Shown piece by piece: positions 45,796-57,200 of a stretch of DNA of 64,000 nt (the stretch's first letter is position 1; each line of letters opens with the position of its first letter). The stretch covers positions 7,874,001-7,938,000 of the forward strand of contig NC_071331.1 in NCBI RefSeq assembly GCF_010183535.1, written 5' to 3'. The position numbers and the translations under genes were made by a program. This DNA comes from Caenorhabditis remanei (lineage: Eukaryota; Nematoda; Chromadorea; Rhabditida; Rhabditidae). A model generated the notes under the pieces. It was not told where the DNA came from and made no database searches. It worked only from the letters and a program-made list of their open reading frames with translations.

Positions 45796-46170
45796 ATGGA
45801 TAATATGATACATGTTGATGATGAAGACACGTGGAAGTCCGTTATGCCCGTCTATGGACCAGCTGCCGGAGTCACTTTCCTTGTCGCCGCCGGCTCATTT
45901 TTGTATTTCGGATAGTGAGTTCACAGAAATTGTAAAACTTACGTAGTGTTCTGAGCAGTTTTCATTGCTGGAATCACTCATTTTCTGCTAGAAACTCCCA
46001 AAAACCTTTGAATTTTCAGCAAAATGTACAAAAAACACAAAGCCCGCCAAGCAGCGATCGCCGAATCGAAACGACAAAACGAGGAGAATCGAGAGAATCA
46101 TGAGGCGATGAGACAAGAAAGAGAGCAAAGTCAACCGAGAGATATGCCGATTGAAATGCAAACTTTCTAA
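45796..46170 (+). CDS. Small single-pass membrane protein, family member h
   Basis: Exons 45796-45914 and 46020-46170 give 89 residues. MDNMIHVDDEDTWKSVMP leads to a helix (GVTFLVAAGSFLYFG) and the phase-2 intron after TA, giving Tyr. The tail is basic then acidic (YKMYKKHKARQAAIAESKRQ) and ends MPIEMQTF. The tail and its IEMQ/IQMQ end are shared with member e. No family outside this window is recognised. Confidence 0.72.
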
Positions 46171-46499
46171 TTTTGAGGCCTTATTTGTAATTTTTCGGAT
46201 AATATTGTAGCGAAAACTGTTAAACTGGAATTTGATATCCCATGTAATATGATTATTCTCATAATTTCTTGTATATTGTAATCTGTAATTCACCCTAACT
46301 TGTTTATTCTGCCATTTCTTGTATTTTATTACTCATTTTTCATAAAATTTCTTCACTTTTCAGTTATTTTCTTTATTTTGCTCATAAATTTTCCAAAATC
46401 AAAATCTCTCTACGCTTTTATACGAAAACAAATAGTGACCGTTTTTTCTCAATTTTCATCCGCTTTTCATCATTTCATTCCTTCGGAACACTAAAAACG

Positions 46500-46730
46500 C
46501 CCCGCCGCCGCTCCTCTCTCCGCGTCCGCCATCGCCCGTGAGATGTCGGCTGCTTCGTTTGCCTCTATTTATAAGTAAATCGACTTCCTTTTACTGGTTG
46601 CCGACGGTCCGGCTTGCAGGGTCTCCAAGTGTGTGTGTGTGTGTGTTTTCAGGAGTCCGCTCGGTAGTCCGCTCGGTTCCAATCCCTATCTTTGACCCTG
46701 CGGCACTTTGACCGTCGTTTTATAAAAATA
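46500..46730. other. GC-rich patch with GT microsatellite
   Basis: A locally GC-rich segment (ccgccgccgctcctctctcc) with a (GT)9-type run near 46632 and a direct repeat 'gtccgctcgg' at about 46658 and 46669. It is of unknown role; an upstream regulatory region or an old insertion is possible. Confidence 0.3.
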
Positions 46731-46838
46731 ATCACTTTTTATTGATAAGAGAAACTTAAAATCTGTTCATTGTATTGGTAACCGACATTGTTGAGTCTTC
46801 AATTTTCTGAAACAAATCCAGTTTTTTTCATATATTTG

Positions 46839-47350
46839 ATGTCTAAAATGTACCTTTCGTCTGCAAATGAGTTTTCTAAACTCCTTCCGAATAGTGTGAT
46901 TCATAGTGATATAGATAAGTGCAGGGCATCCATGATTCACAGACCAGCAGATTTGACCTATAATTTTGTTAATTGGGTGTAATTTTCAAAATACGAAAAC
47001 TTACCCATCAGCAAAATCCATGGGTCAGGAGTGATCAGAGTGAAAGAATTATAGACAAGAGCGCATACTGTATTGAAGAAACAAATGATGATGCATTGAA
47101 CGATTATCTGAAAAAAAAAATCAACAAATTTTTGGAACGAATGACTCGATTGAGAATGGAAGTGCTGACTTTGTTAACTGTATGATGCTTATATACGATT
47201 TCTCGGTTTTCAGATTTTCACTGTTTCAGAAGGCTCTGAATCGGCTTCTGAAAAAACTTGTTTCCAATGCATATCAGTTCATGCCTCAAACATTTTTTCA
47301 AGAAAATCCTCATAACCTCCACTCACCGCGGCCGACGCCTTCGACTTCTG
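46839..47350 (+). CDS. Hypothetical protein, weakly supported
   Basis: Two open stretches (MSKMYLSSANEFSKLLPNSV to NFVNW, then QNPWVRSDQSERIIDKSAYC to MEVLTLLT) look protein-like and could be joined by a 35-nt intron. A further 34-nt gap leads to IFTVSEGSESASEK. Both putative introns are shorter than nematode introns usually are, so this may be a fragment or chance. No family is recognised. Confidence 0.2.
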
Positions 47351-50300
47351 TCCTCTTGCCACTTTCCTCACTTTCAGAAAATAAGCCACGTAGAACACGC
47401 CCATAATGCTCACAAAAATCCAATTACCTATTCCATGCTTGAGGAGTATTCCGATAGTAGTCCGTCGCCTCTTCCGTAGGAGTCTCCATAGCCAATGGAT
47501 CAGGGAACCATGCCATTCCAATCGAGTTGAAGCATACTGTTGGGGTGAAGAAGAACCAGAAAATGAAGTAAATTACGATGAGGAATATGGATAGATAGGC
47601 GAGTTTCCCGTCGATAATGTGGGAGTATTCGGGGAGAGTGATGAAGACGATTCGGTTGATGAAGAGGAGGAGAGTGCAGGCACAAGAAGTGCACCAAGTG
47701 GCTGGAAATCATATTTTAATTACTAAATGACTAATGATAAATTTTGTTCGGTTTCAAAAGGATAGTATCTTTTTGAGCTTATACAACCATTCATTGAGTT
47801 TTTTGTCGTGGTTGGAAGGGTCTCATAGTTGAAATCATGAAAAACCGTAGTAAGAAATTTGAAACCGTAGTAAAATACGGGATTTCACCCATTTAAACTA
47901 CGAGACCCATCTGAACAAATTCCATGCGCCTTGCTGTAAGGATACAGTAACCGTCAACCGAATTTCAGTTTCAGAATGTTTTGATATAGGATATTTGATA
48001 ACCAATATTTAATATGTCAGGTTTTGGAAAACGAGCACCTATTAAAAACATGATGTGCTTATCTATGATGTCCTGCTAACACAGAATTTAGAAATTTGTC
48101 TCTAATTCCCATACAAAGCTTTTGATGGCAAAAGTTGTTCGATACTTTCTGAAATTGTGGGAGACCTTCATGGTATTTAGAGGAAAATACTCTTTCAATA
48201 AAGACTGTTAATGCCTATTTGTTTTATTTGAAGATTGTAACTAGAATTCGGATTTTGAAAAGTTGACTCATTTTTCTCAATAAAATGATGTCATAACTTA
48301 TCACGAATAATGCATTCTAGAACTACATCATCCGTTTACGTATTGAAAAAAAAACATGAATAGAGCCACTCACAATCAGTATGATTTTTCTTCCATACGC
48401 TTCTCATCATCTAACTGGAAACACTTTCTTTCGGTTTCAAAATAAAAGTAATTGAAATCTGATTTCACAATTTGGTGATTCACTTCACAAAAAAAACCTG
48501 CAGATCATTTGTTTATTTTTAACTGATTAGTATTGGTTTTTTTCAAGTCTCTTTTTGCTCATTATAAAAATTATTCCAATAATACAAAGCATCCTTTCTA
48601 GTAACTTCCAGATAGTTTAGATAACCAGCAGAGTTGCATGGAATTCCGACTTCCGGGCATTTTTTTCATTCCGACTTCCGAATTCCGGATAAGAAATTTT
48701 CACTTCCATGCAACTCTGATAACCAGTACCAAAGTGTATTATATCAGTGTTTATCGATTGAATTTCATTATCAGAATGTTTTGAAACTGAGTAATTCTAA
48801 TTACCCAGATTCAACGAAAGGTGTCAGGTTAGTTGATTCGTAATTTTCAGAAGAGTTACGTATTCTACATAGCCTAACTCACATTTACATATTGAAAGAG
48901 TTGAATGTTTCGTATGATTTTTATCTTGCCAGCGAAACTAAAAGTGTTAGTAGAGTTCATCACTTACCTAGCTTTCAAAACACAAAAAATTTTAAATGGA
49001 TATACATAAACCTTGATTTTAAAAAACTCACTTAACACAAACATTCCAGTGACATAAATGAACTCTGGGTACGCACAAAAGACAGCTCCTTTGATGAAAA
49101 GTGGTCCACTGATGAGACAACTGCATGCTGAAAATTATTTAGTTCTTAAGACATTCGAAGGCGCTGCGTCTATGAAGATGGAAAAAATAAGTGGAGAACT
49201 TGAATCAGTAAACTTTGACACATTTCGATTTTTTTGAAAAAATGTTTCAGTTTTCCATACAGGTCAAAAATGTGAGGACTGTGATGACATGGTCCAATGA
49301 GGAAACCAAGAAGAGAATCTCCATTTAGAGTATTAGAGAGCCCAGAACCACCCGAGAGGCTTGAAATTTGTGAAGTGTTTAGATTGAATGAAGAAGCTAT
49401 GTAGTTTCTCTGATCGAGCATTTTTCTGTGCAAGTATAATCTCTAGATAGGATTTAGAACGCAGTACAGTAATTTTCCCCGAATACTGACTAATTTAAAT
49501 CGGAAATGGGAGGAAACGCTTAACTGATAGAGAGTGTCCGTATCATGTTCAAATATAAGTTACTAGCAGAAATTGCATTCTGCAGACTATTCATGACTCC
49601 ATGAAACACTATCCAAGTTTCAAACCAAGTGATTCGCACAATTATAAATAGAAAATTTGAAAACAAAACCGTTTCAAAAAGTTGATTTATATAAAGTACG
49701 GACAGTATTTGATAGTCGGCAAAGACAAACGAGAATTTCTATTGAATTGTACTGAAAAAGTGCACGACGAGGAGCGGTTTTTTTGCACTTTGAGGTCTCG
49801 TAACTCGCTTCAGACTGATTTTCGGACCTCGCTCCAATACGATTTTCCCTTTTTCATGGTTCTCTGAATCGATTTATAAAAAGAAATCTTCAATTTCGGA
49901 ATAGTGGTGACCCGTTTAACCATCTGGGACAATAATTGTAGCTTACAGCTTACACATCGAGCAAAAATAAAACACTCTTCCACGTCTTCTATGAATTACC
50001 AAACATCCTATGGCAATATTCTTGCACCGAACTACTCTACTCTTTCCCTCCCCACCTGTAGCAGTCATATCCACCAGTGCCAACATCACAATAATCTTAT
50101 AACACGCATGTCTGATCAGTTTAGTCTTGAATATAATATAGAGAATCGGTGGGTACAGTAACTCAATGAACACTCCGAATACAGTAATCGGATAACCCAG
50201 TAGGGGTCGTTTCAGTCCTGTTTCCAACCATTCGGATTGAGATTTCCAGGAGCAATTGTAGAATGGGATGGATTCAACACTTCCGTAATACAATAGACGA

Positions 50301-50410
50301 TTCATTTCTTTTTTTTTGTTGAAAGATGTTCCGAGACCTGCTTTTATATCATTTTTTATACTGATGTTAGGTGTTAGTTCCTGGAAGATTTTATTATTAT
50401 TGTAGGACAT
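47310..50410 (-). pseudogene. srt-type seven-transmembrane chemoreceptor, broken
   Basis: Recognisable exons: about 50100-50410 (helix 1 and start of helix 2: YPITVFGVFIELLYPPILYI, TKLIRHACYKIIVMLALVDM), 49030-49129 (ACSCLISGPLFIKGAVFCAY), and 47310-47705 (LLLFINRIVFITLPEYSHII, FFFTPTVCFNSIGMAWFPDP, then VSIMGVFYVAYFLKVRK). These match helices 1-5 of the Srt family. The third exon has a frameshift near 47437: the frame reading TPQAWNR meets TAA, while the next helix continues in another frame. No exons for helices 6-7 are seen downstream before the strand switches. It is therefore a pseudogene truncated at its 3' end. Chemoreceptors of this class act in sensory neuron cilia. Confidence 0.7.
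48629..48720. repeat. Short hairpin element
   Basis: 'agagttgcatgg' at 48631 is mirrored by 'ccatgcaactct' ending at 48718, with 'attccgacttccg' repeated directly inside. It may be a very short foldback element in the srt pseudogene intron. Confidence 0.5.
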
Positions 50411-52297
50411 ATTTGAGCGTCAAAACGTGTTATTCTGCTCGGATAGAATAGAGTCAATTTAGTGAAAAAAGAGAGTCTAGACCTCTCGCTTCGTTATAAA
50501 ATATGACCGATTTTCGGTTCTTCCTCTGAATTGAATAATGACACATTGAGAACGCATGTACTTCGTTACGTCTCACATTATAGGTAACATGTCTCACTTG
50601 ATAACTATTTTTTAAACCGGGAAACTTATAAAACAATTAACCTTTGTGTTTCTTTTTTCGAGAAAGACATATCAAGAAAATACCTATTAGTACTAGATTG
50701 TAATAAAATTGAATGCAAATTCAGAATAATAAAACTTGTTTGAAACATGCGAAAATGTACTGTAAGAGGAGTTATTCGGTACAGTTTTCTAGAAGATCTT
50801 ACATTCATTTTTTTCCTTCAAGGGAAGCCCTCAAAGTTTTTCAAGCGACTCAAGAATACGGTCCCTGATACTTTCGAATTTGTAGACTACGAATCTGAAA
50901 TAAAAGTCTGCTAAATCTTTCTGAAAACCGAGTTATGAGCCAACACAATTTACTCTTGGTAAAGCAATGGTTAACAGGAAATTGGAAGACCCTTGTTAGC
51001 AGATTGTCATTTTTCGATATTGTACTTGTGACGCTAATGAAACAGAAAGATCCAACTGTAATTCCAAATTCTTTGGAAAAAATTGAAACGACTAAAATTG
51101 CCAATAAAATAGTTTTGTTTCCAACATCAAACAGAGCAATTACCGTTCATGAAGTATTTATAGAAGATCTCACGAGGATTTGAATTTTATTTTAGTTCAA
51201 AGAAATAGGTGGAGAACAATATATATTACCATTTTAAAACTGTTTCAACATTACCAGACAAACGAGTAACAATTTGTTTTGTCGATAACGATAGAACACA
51301 GGTGAAAAGTATTGTTAATCTTCTAGTCTCATTATAACTTTGCTTCATATTTTGGAAATCTGAAAGTTGAGCGTGTTTTTTTATTTTCCAAAGCATTTGA
51401 GATTAAAAAGTAATTTCTAGTGTTTATTCGATTTTTTTGACAGAAGCATGAAAAAATGGAGAGTTCTGAGAATTTATATCACATTTTCGAAAGAACGTGT
51501 ATTTCATTGCTCCGTTAGCAAAACTCATAAATTTAAATACACTCTACAAGATTTCGAATTTTGGCGAGTATACCACAAAAGTTTATATTCATACTTAGGA
51601 TTGAAGTATTATTGTTCCTCATCAATTTAAACATCAGTGAAACAGAATTCTGTTCTAAATATTTCAGAATGTATTTCCTCATATCACCTTTTCAACCCTC
51701 CTCAGAGCATCAGTCACCTTTTTTCTCTTTTTCTGTGACTAAAACATTGCCATTAAAAACATTTTGTATCAAACATCAAATAGGTAATGGCAAAATGCAC
51801 GATCCTTATTGAGATCTCATAAAGTTTCAACATTAATATTAATTCAATAAAACCGTTAGAATTATTTTTCAACTGATTGAAAACTGACCCCTCGTTCAGA
51901 TAGGTAGTTTCCAGATTCTAGCAAAATGTAATATTCAGTTAAACCTATTTTAGCATGAGCACACGAGTGAGAACGTGCGCCACTTTGATTATTTCACTTT
52001 CTGTAACTTGTGAAACATCGTTATCTGAAAAATAACAACATTTGACTATTGGAAGAGTAAATACAGAAATTTTCAACTGGTTCCCAGAGAAATGTTGTGG
52101 TTTCAGAAACCCATTAAAAAGAAACGGAAAAACATTTTTGGACGTTCTATTTGTTAATTTAGAAGTTACTAAGCACGTTGTTTCTAATCAAAACCAAGAA
52201 AGACCACCGAGATAATCATATTCATGAATTCTGAATATAGGCGGGGTGCCCTTATAATACAGTATTTACGGTATCCTTCAGTCGATCGAAGCACCTC
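50411..52297. other. Intergenic region with possible F-box-protein fragment
   Basis: Mostly AT-rich without a confident gene. At 50935-51183 (+) an open frame reads HNLLLVKQWLTGNWKTLVSR and later IVLFPTSNRAITVHEVFIED, which recalls the F-box-associated domain of nematode F-box proteins ('NLLLK.WI.G'). The upstream frame (REALKVFQATQEYGP) is interrupted by stops. Similarity is weak. If real it is a pseudogene fragment. The open frame at 51448-51630 shows no recognisable motif. Confidence 0.3.
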
Positions 52298-52319
52298 GTT
52301 TTGTTGGCTCTGTTCGACA

Positions 52320-52540
52320 ATAGCGGGACAATGGAGAACAAGCGGGACAATCCCCGAACAAGCGGGACAATCACCGATTGAACGGGACAATCACCGATTG
52401 AACGGGACAATCACCGAATGAACGGGACAATCCCCGAATATCCCCGAATAATCACCGATTGAACGGGACAATCACCGAATGAACGGGACAATCCCCGAAT
52501 GAACGGGACAATCCCCGAATGAACGGGACAATCACCCAAC
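52320..52540 (+). repeat. Left TIR subterminal repeat array
   Basis: About ten imperfect units of CGGGACAATCACCGAATGAA, with variants CCCCGAA and AACAAG near the outer end. The right TIR carries the inverted array at 54010-54235. Unit number and order differ slightly between the ends (a 'ggatattcggggattgtccc' block occurs twice on the right). Confidence 0.85.
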
Positions 52541-52624
52541 TGATACACTCATCACATTTTTAGTACTTGTGCCTATTTCTTTTTCTGTTTTTTGTTATCG
52601 AAAGAAGTTATTACAGTCATTTAT

Positions 52625-53158
52625 TTATTTAATTGTTTGAGTAATAATGCAAAAATAACAAAAGGCTAATTTAAGCAGCAGAAGTTCTTCCACGTGCTCC
52701 TCTTCTTGCAGTTCCTCGATTTCCTCCACGTGCTCCTCTTCTTGCAGTTCCTCGATTTCCTCCACGTGCTCCTCTTCTTGCAGTTCCTCGATTTCCTCCA
52801 CGTGCTCCTCTTGTTGCAGATCCTCGATTTCCTCCACGCGCCGCTCCTGTTGGCGATCCTCGATTTCCTCTACGTGTCGCACCTGTTGGCGATCCTCGAT
52901 TTCCTCTACGTGTCGCACCTGTTGCCGATCCCTGGTTTCTTCCACGCGCCGCTCCTGTTGCCGATCCTCGATTTCCTCCACGCGCCGCTCCTGTTGCCGA
53001 TCCTCGATTTCCTCCACGTGTCGCACCTGTTGCCGATCCCTGGTTTCTTCCACGTGCTCCTTTTGTTCCACGGGTTCGCTCATCTCCAAAGGAATTTCCA
53101 TGGACACTCCGGAAGTCCAAGAAAATGTCGACAATTCAACGGAAACGGTATTCATCAC
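52625..53158 (-). CDS. Open frame of 12-residue repeats inside the TIR element
   Basis: A 177-codon uninterrupted frame. Ten or so repeats of a 12-residue unit (VEEIEDRQQERR, later VEEIEELQEEEH) are predicted to form a charged helix or coiled coil. They correspond to a 36-bp DNA minisatellite at about 52690-53060. The frame overlaps the first 34 bases of the galectin gene on the other strand, and its stop codon lies inside the left TIR. Retention of frame through ten repeats may simply follow from a unit length divisible by three. Whether it is translated is uncertain. Confidence 0.35.
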   Translation of the reverse strand: MMNTVSVELSTFSWTSGVSMEIPLEMSEPVEQKEHVEETRDRQQVRHVEEIEDRQQERRVEEIEDRQQERRVEETRDRQQVRHVEEIEDRQQVRHVEEIEDRQQERRVEEIEDLQQEEHVEEIEELQEEEHVEEIEELQEEEHVEEIEELQEEEHVEELLLLKLAFCYFCIITQTIK

Positions 53159-53907
53159 AATCCAGTAGTCTTACATGCCTTGACCAGTTACAGAATTCGT
53201 CAAAATTGGAGCACGTGGGAAGTAATTCTGCTCAATTCCCGATAGTGGAGCACGGTCACAACTTCGTCTACAGTACGTCTCTTGAGCTTCGCGTAGGCGC
53301 CGAAATTGCAATCGACGCAATCATCCAGTCCAGGTTCCTTATTGTCATTTATAACCACAATAGACGCTTATTTAGATTTGACACATACATCCATTCTAAT
53401 GGAACAGGGAATCGAGAGGAAATTCATTTTTTGATGTCTATCCGTGAAGAGTTTGGCGTAAGTGGTACATAAGTGTTACTTCAACATTTTTTTTTCCAGA
53501 GCATCGTCAATTCTTTTTTCCGAAGAACTTGGGACACTGAAGAGAGACGAATTTATCCGGCCCTCCCCAATAATTTCATCTCGATTCGCATCCAAGTGCT
53601 TCAAGCAGGATTTCAGGTAATTTCATCGCTTGAAACACACACATACACACAAGTACACTTTCAGTGCTTCATCAACAACAGTTGGTTCAAGTTCTTCGAG
53701 CACCGACTTCCCCTTTCAAGCATAGAAGCCATTACAATCCGTGGCAGCCACCTCGTTCGTGTACACCTTGACACCGAGGACTACACTGAGGGAGAGGAAA
53801 TGGTTGAGGATGAAGAGCACACTGAAGGAGAGGAAATGGCTGAGGATGAAGAGTACACTGAAGGAGAGGAAATGGCTGAGGACGAGGATTTTACTGAAGA
53901 AGAATAA
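53125..53907 (+). CDS. Galectin-domain protein carried by the TIR element
   Basis: Exons 53125-53457, 53500-53616 and 53665-53907 join in phase to 230 residues. The fold is that of a galectin carbohydrate-recognition domain (about residues 45-195): SLELRVGAEIAIDAI, FLIVIYNHNRRLFRFD, IVNSFFRRTWDTEERR, FISIRIQVLQAGFQ, CFINNSWFKFFEHRLPLSSI and AITIRGSHLVRVHL. The W-x-x-E-x-R sugar-binding motif is kept (W122, E125, R127). The usual H-x-NPR motif is degenerate (RFDTYIH), so sugar binding is uncertain. No signal peptide is seen, as is normal for galectins. The C-terminus is acidic, three repeats of YTEGEEMAEDE type. The stop lies 13 bp before the right TIR. The start Met chosen is the first in frame; an upstream spliced start is possible. 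Confidence 0.72.
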
Positions 53908-54256
53908 CCCATTAATGATAATTAAATAAATAAATGACTGTAATAACTTCTTTCGATAACAAAACAGAAAAAGAAATAGGCACAAGTATTAAAAAATGTG
54001 ATGAGTGTATCAGTTGGGTGATTGTCCCGTTCATTCGGGGATTGTCCCGTTCAATCGGTGATTATTCGGGGATATTCGGGGATTGTCCCGTTCAATCGGT
54101 GATTATTCGGGGATATTCGGGGATTGTCCCGTTCATTCGGTGATTGTCCCGTTCAATCGGTGATTGTCCCGTTCAATCGGTGATTGTCCCGCTTGTTCGG
54201 GGATTGTCCCGCTTGTTCTCCATTGTCCCGCTATTGTCGAACAGAGCCGTTTTGTT

Positions 54257-57200
54257 TCTCATCAAATTAAAAAGACACTGAAACTTAACTTTTTTTCAAA
54301 ATGCCTCTCTCTCCCCCAATCACCGCCCTTCCGTCCCCAACGGAGCATCAATCACTTTTCTCTTCGTTTCTTCTTCTTCACTCACTTCAAATTCAATTTT
54401 ATCTCCTCTGTTATCAGTATCAAAAACCTATTTCGTACTCCCGCCAATTTATTTTCCCATTGTTCTACCGGTGTTTCTTCACCCAAAACGAAAACTTTCA
54501 AAATGATATTTCATTTCGAAATAGTATCGCCACTAGTAGCAGATGCGGAGGGTGTGAGTCGTCTCCCTCTCCGCGGGGTACACTTTGCGGGGAGAGAGAA
54601 ATAGTACACAAATGGAAGAGAGTCGAGACATTTCTCCACACAAATTTCTACGTAACCGTCTGAATCTCTCGTCTCTCTTCTATTCGTGTTGTCTCTCCAA
54701 TGGAACATATTGAAGTATTGCAACGAATAAGAAAACTCGGCTTTCTTTTTATTTTATACTGATTGCGCCAATTTAAAATTATATTATTGTAAAATATGGA
54801 CGTATACTAATCATTTTATGGAAATGTTGAAACAAACTTGTGTTGTTTTATTTATTTGAGAAAAACTCGGAGCCTAACTTTATATTTTATATTATTTTAA
54901 AACTCACTGTTTCAATGAAATTTCAAACGTTTTTAATTTTTCAATACCAAACTCTTTCGTTGACTCTTATTTTTTAGATAGACCCAGGTCCGGAAAATGT
55001 TTGAAGGCCCGGCTTAAAAATGACCCTATTTTTAGAATTTTTTTTGGATTAAAAAAAAATTTTCTTTGAAAATGTGAAAATTTTTGTTGAATTTTCAGAA
55101 TTTCCTTTAATTCTGAATGATAGTCGAACATTTGACTTTTTTGTGAAAAAATTTGAATTCTGAATATAGGCGCCAAGAAAAATTTCCTCCCTTCAAAGTC
55201 TTGACTCATTTTTTCATTCTTCCCAAAACTATCTGTTCCACCGAGTTCTAATTTGAGCCCCCTAATTTTTTAGGGTAATTCCAAAAGGTTTTTCTCACCC
55301 TCTTATTATTAATTTGTTTGCACACGTGAATTAGGTCTGGTAATTGGGGGCTGTGGTCTAGGACTACACTCTCACTACGTCCTTTTTATTCACCCTATCT
55401 GCTCAAATCCATCAAATCTCATTTATGGGTACCACCTTCCCCCCTCAAAGAGTAAGATTTTGAGTATTTTATAAATGTACTCATTGTTTCAATGAATTGT
55501 CATTGCTTTTGATGAATCTTATACCATATTACTCGCCAGATAAGTTTATTGAGTTACAAAACTATCTGTTTCATCGAGTTTTCATTTGAGCCCCCACATT
55601 TTTTAGAGTGGTATTAAGGCATCATCAATAATTTTTTATTTGTACTACTCATGAATTGGGTGTGGTGCAACCAGTTTAATTGGGGTCTTCCTTATTCACC
55701 CTATCTGCTCAAATTCATCTTATCTCATCTACACATTGTCTTCCTTGCTTTCTTTCCCGCGATTTACACTACTCTACGCAAATACAGTCAATTCACATTA
55801 TTACAATTAGGCTCTCTCATTTTTCAATATGATTGACAGTCTCTCCTCAAATAAACCAATTAGCACTCATAAATCCATCTAATATTACACATTCACTCAT
55901 CCAATTCCTCCTCTTCATCTGCTGTAATCCATATTGCCTTATATGTATGTTTTGTATCTTTTATTATTCTCTTATTTACCTTCATGCGCATTTATAACTG
56001 TTCGGTTTCTATAGATTCTTATTGCTGTGGGATTTTGAGTAGTTATTCGATTCGCGTTTAATTTGCTATTATCTACCTTAATAATTTCCTATTTCAGTAT
56101 CATCGTTTACTTTTAATTTTTCGTTTTGCATAATTTTGCGAACAGTACACTGGATCAAAAGTTTTTAATAGTGTTTTAGTTTTGAATGTTCCACTTGTCA
56201 CGCTCTGATGCCTATTTTTATAGTTTTAGACAGAGCATGTTATCTAAGATAAATTTTTTTGAAACAAATCACGATCCTGTCTATAGATTCCTATTACTGT
56301 GGGAATGAGTAGTTTTTCCATTCGCATTGAGTTTACTATTCTCCTGTATCTCAATAATTTCATGTTTCAGTAACATCATTTACTTTCTATTTTTCATTTT
56401 CTATATTTTCGTACGACTTTATCTAAATCAGCTTTGTATGTTCCACTTGTCACGCTCTGATGCCTATTTTTATAGTTCCAGACAGAAAAAGTTATCTCAT
56501 TTTTAAATACATCAAGGTCCAGTCTCCGAGAATTGATTGTCTTGAACAGTCGGGTTCAATTTCAACTTTTTGAATCTAATTTCTTTGAGTGGTTTTGTGT
56601 AGAACAAAAACTTGCTCATGTCCTTTTGGAATGTTTGTTCTCAACTATTTTGGTTTTCCGAGTGGAACTTTTCCATACTGTTCGATAAAAATCCAAATTC
56701 ATGTTTCATTCAACTTTCATCCATTCGAATGATGATTCATTGGAATTCGGTCCAGAACTAACAAACCCGTATCATCTCTTTCCTCGTTTTTTGTCTTCTC
56801 TTTCCTTCCAAAACGATTAAATTAGGAAATTTTTTTTATTATTGCTTCTTCTTGCTGCTTATTGCTAATCATGCTAACCTTCTGATCTGAACTATACATT
56901 CTTGCGTTAACATGGATATTTTGAAATTCAAAATTCTTCTTTCAAACTTCTTTTTCATAATTCTATAAACCTTTTGAATTTCTGAAAAAGTAACTAAACC
57001 CTATTTCTTTCTTGCTTTTCTGTGTCTGAACGCTTTTCCAACTTTCTATTCCCTGCTTCAGATAAAACATTAAAATAACGATTTTCGAATTTAGTGATCG
57101 CAGGGTACTTTCTTACTCATAAAAGATATCTCCTTATAATGACTCATATAACCCATTCCCATGACCTCTTCTATTCCTCCTGTTCTTCTGTTGACACCCA

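Larger units (their letters stand above)
52298..54256. mobile_element. TIR element with 8-bp target duplication, carrying a galectin gene
   Basis: The element runs from 52306 (GGCTCTGTTCGACAATAGCG) to 54248 (its inverse complement), 1943 bp. It is flanked by the direct 8-bp repeat GTTTTGTT (52298-52305 and 54249-54256). An 8-bp target duplication is typical of hAT transposons. The terminal inverted repeats are about 329 bp each (52306-52634 and 53920-54248). Their outer parts are arrays of units like CGGGACAATCACCGAATGAA. No transposase is encoded, so it is non-autonomous. The interior holds a three-exon galectin-domain gene (+) and a repetitive open frame on the other strand. Confidence 0.85.

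Noticed and set aside
52320..52540. Array resembling a CRISPR
   Set aside because: Units are contiguous without unique spacers, paired with an inverted array 1.5 kb away, in a nematode genome; these are transposon TIR repeats.
52694..53245. Leu/Phe-rich plus-strand frame with FLQFLDFLHVLL repeats
   Set aside because: Mirror translation of the 36-bp minisatellite; no sensible protein beyond the repeats.
55651..55836. Plus-strand frame in AT-rich DNA
   Set aside because: Short, no motif, and lies in a locally duplicated noncoding segment.
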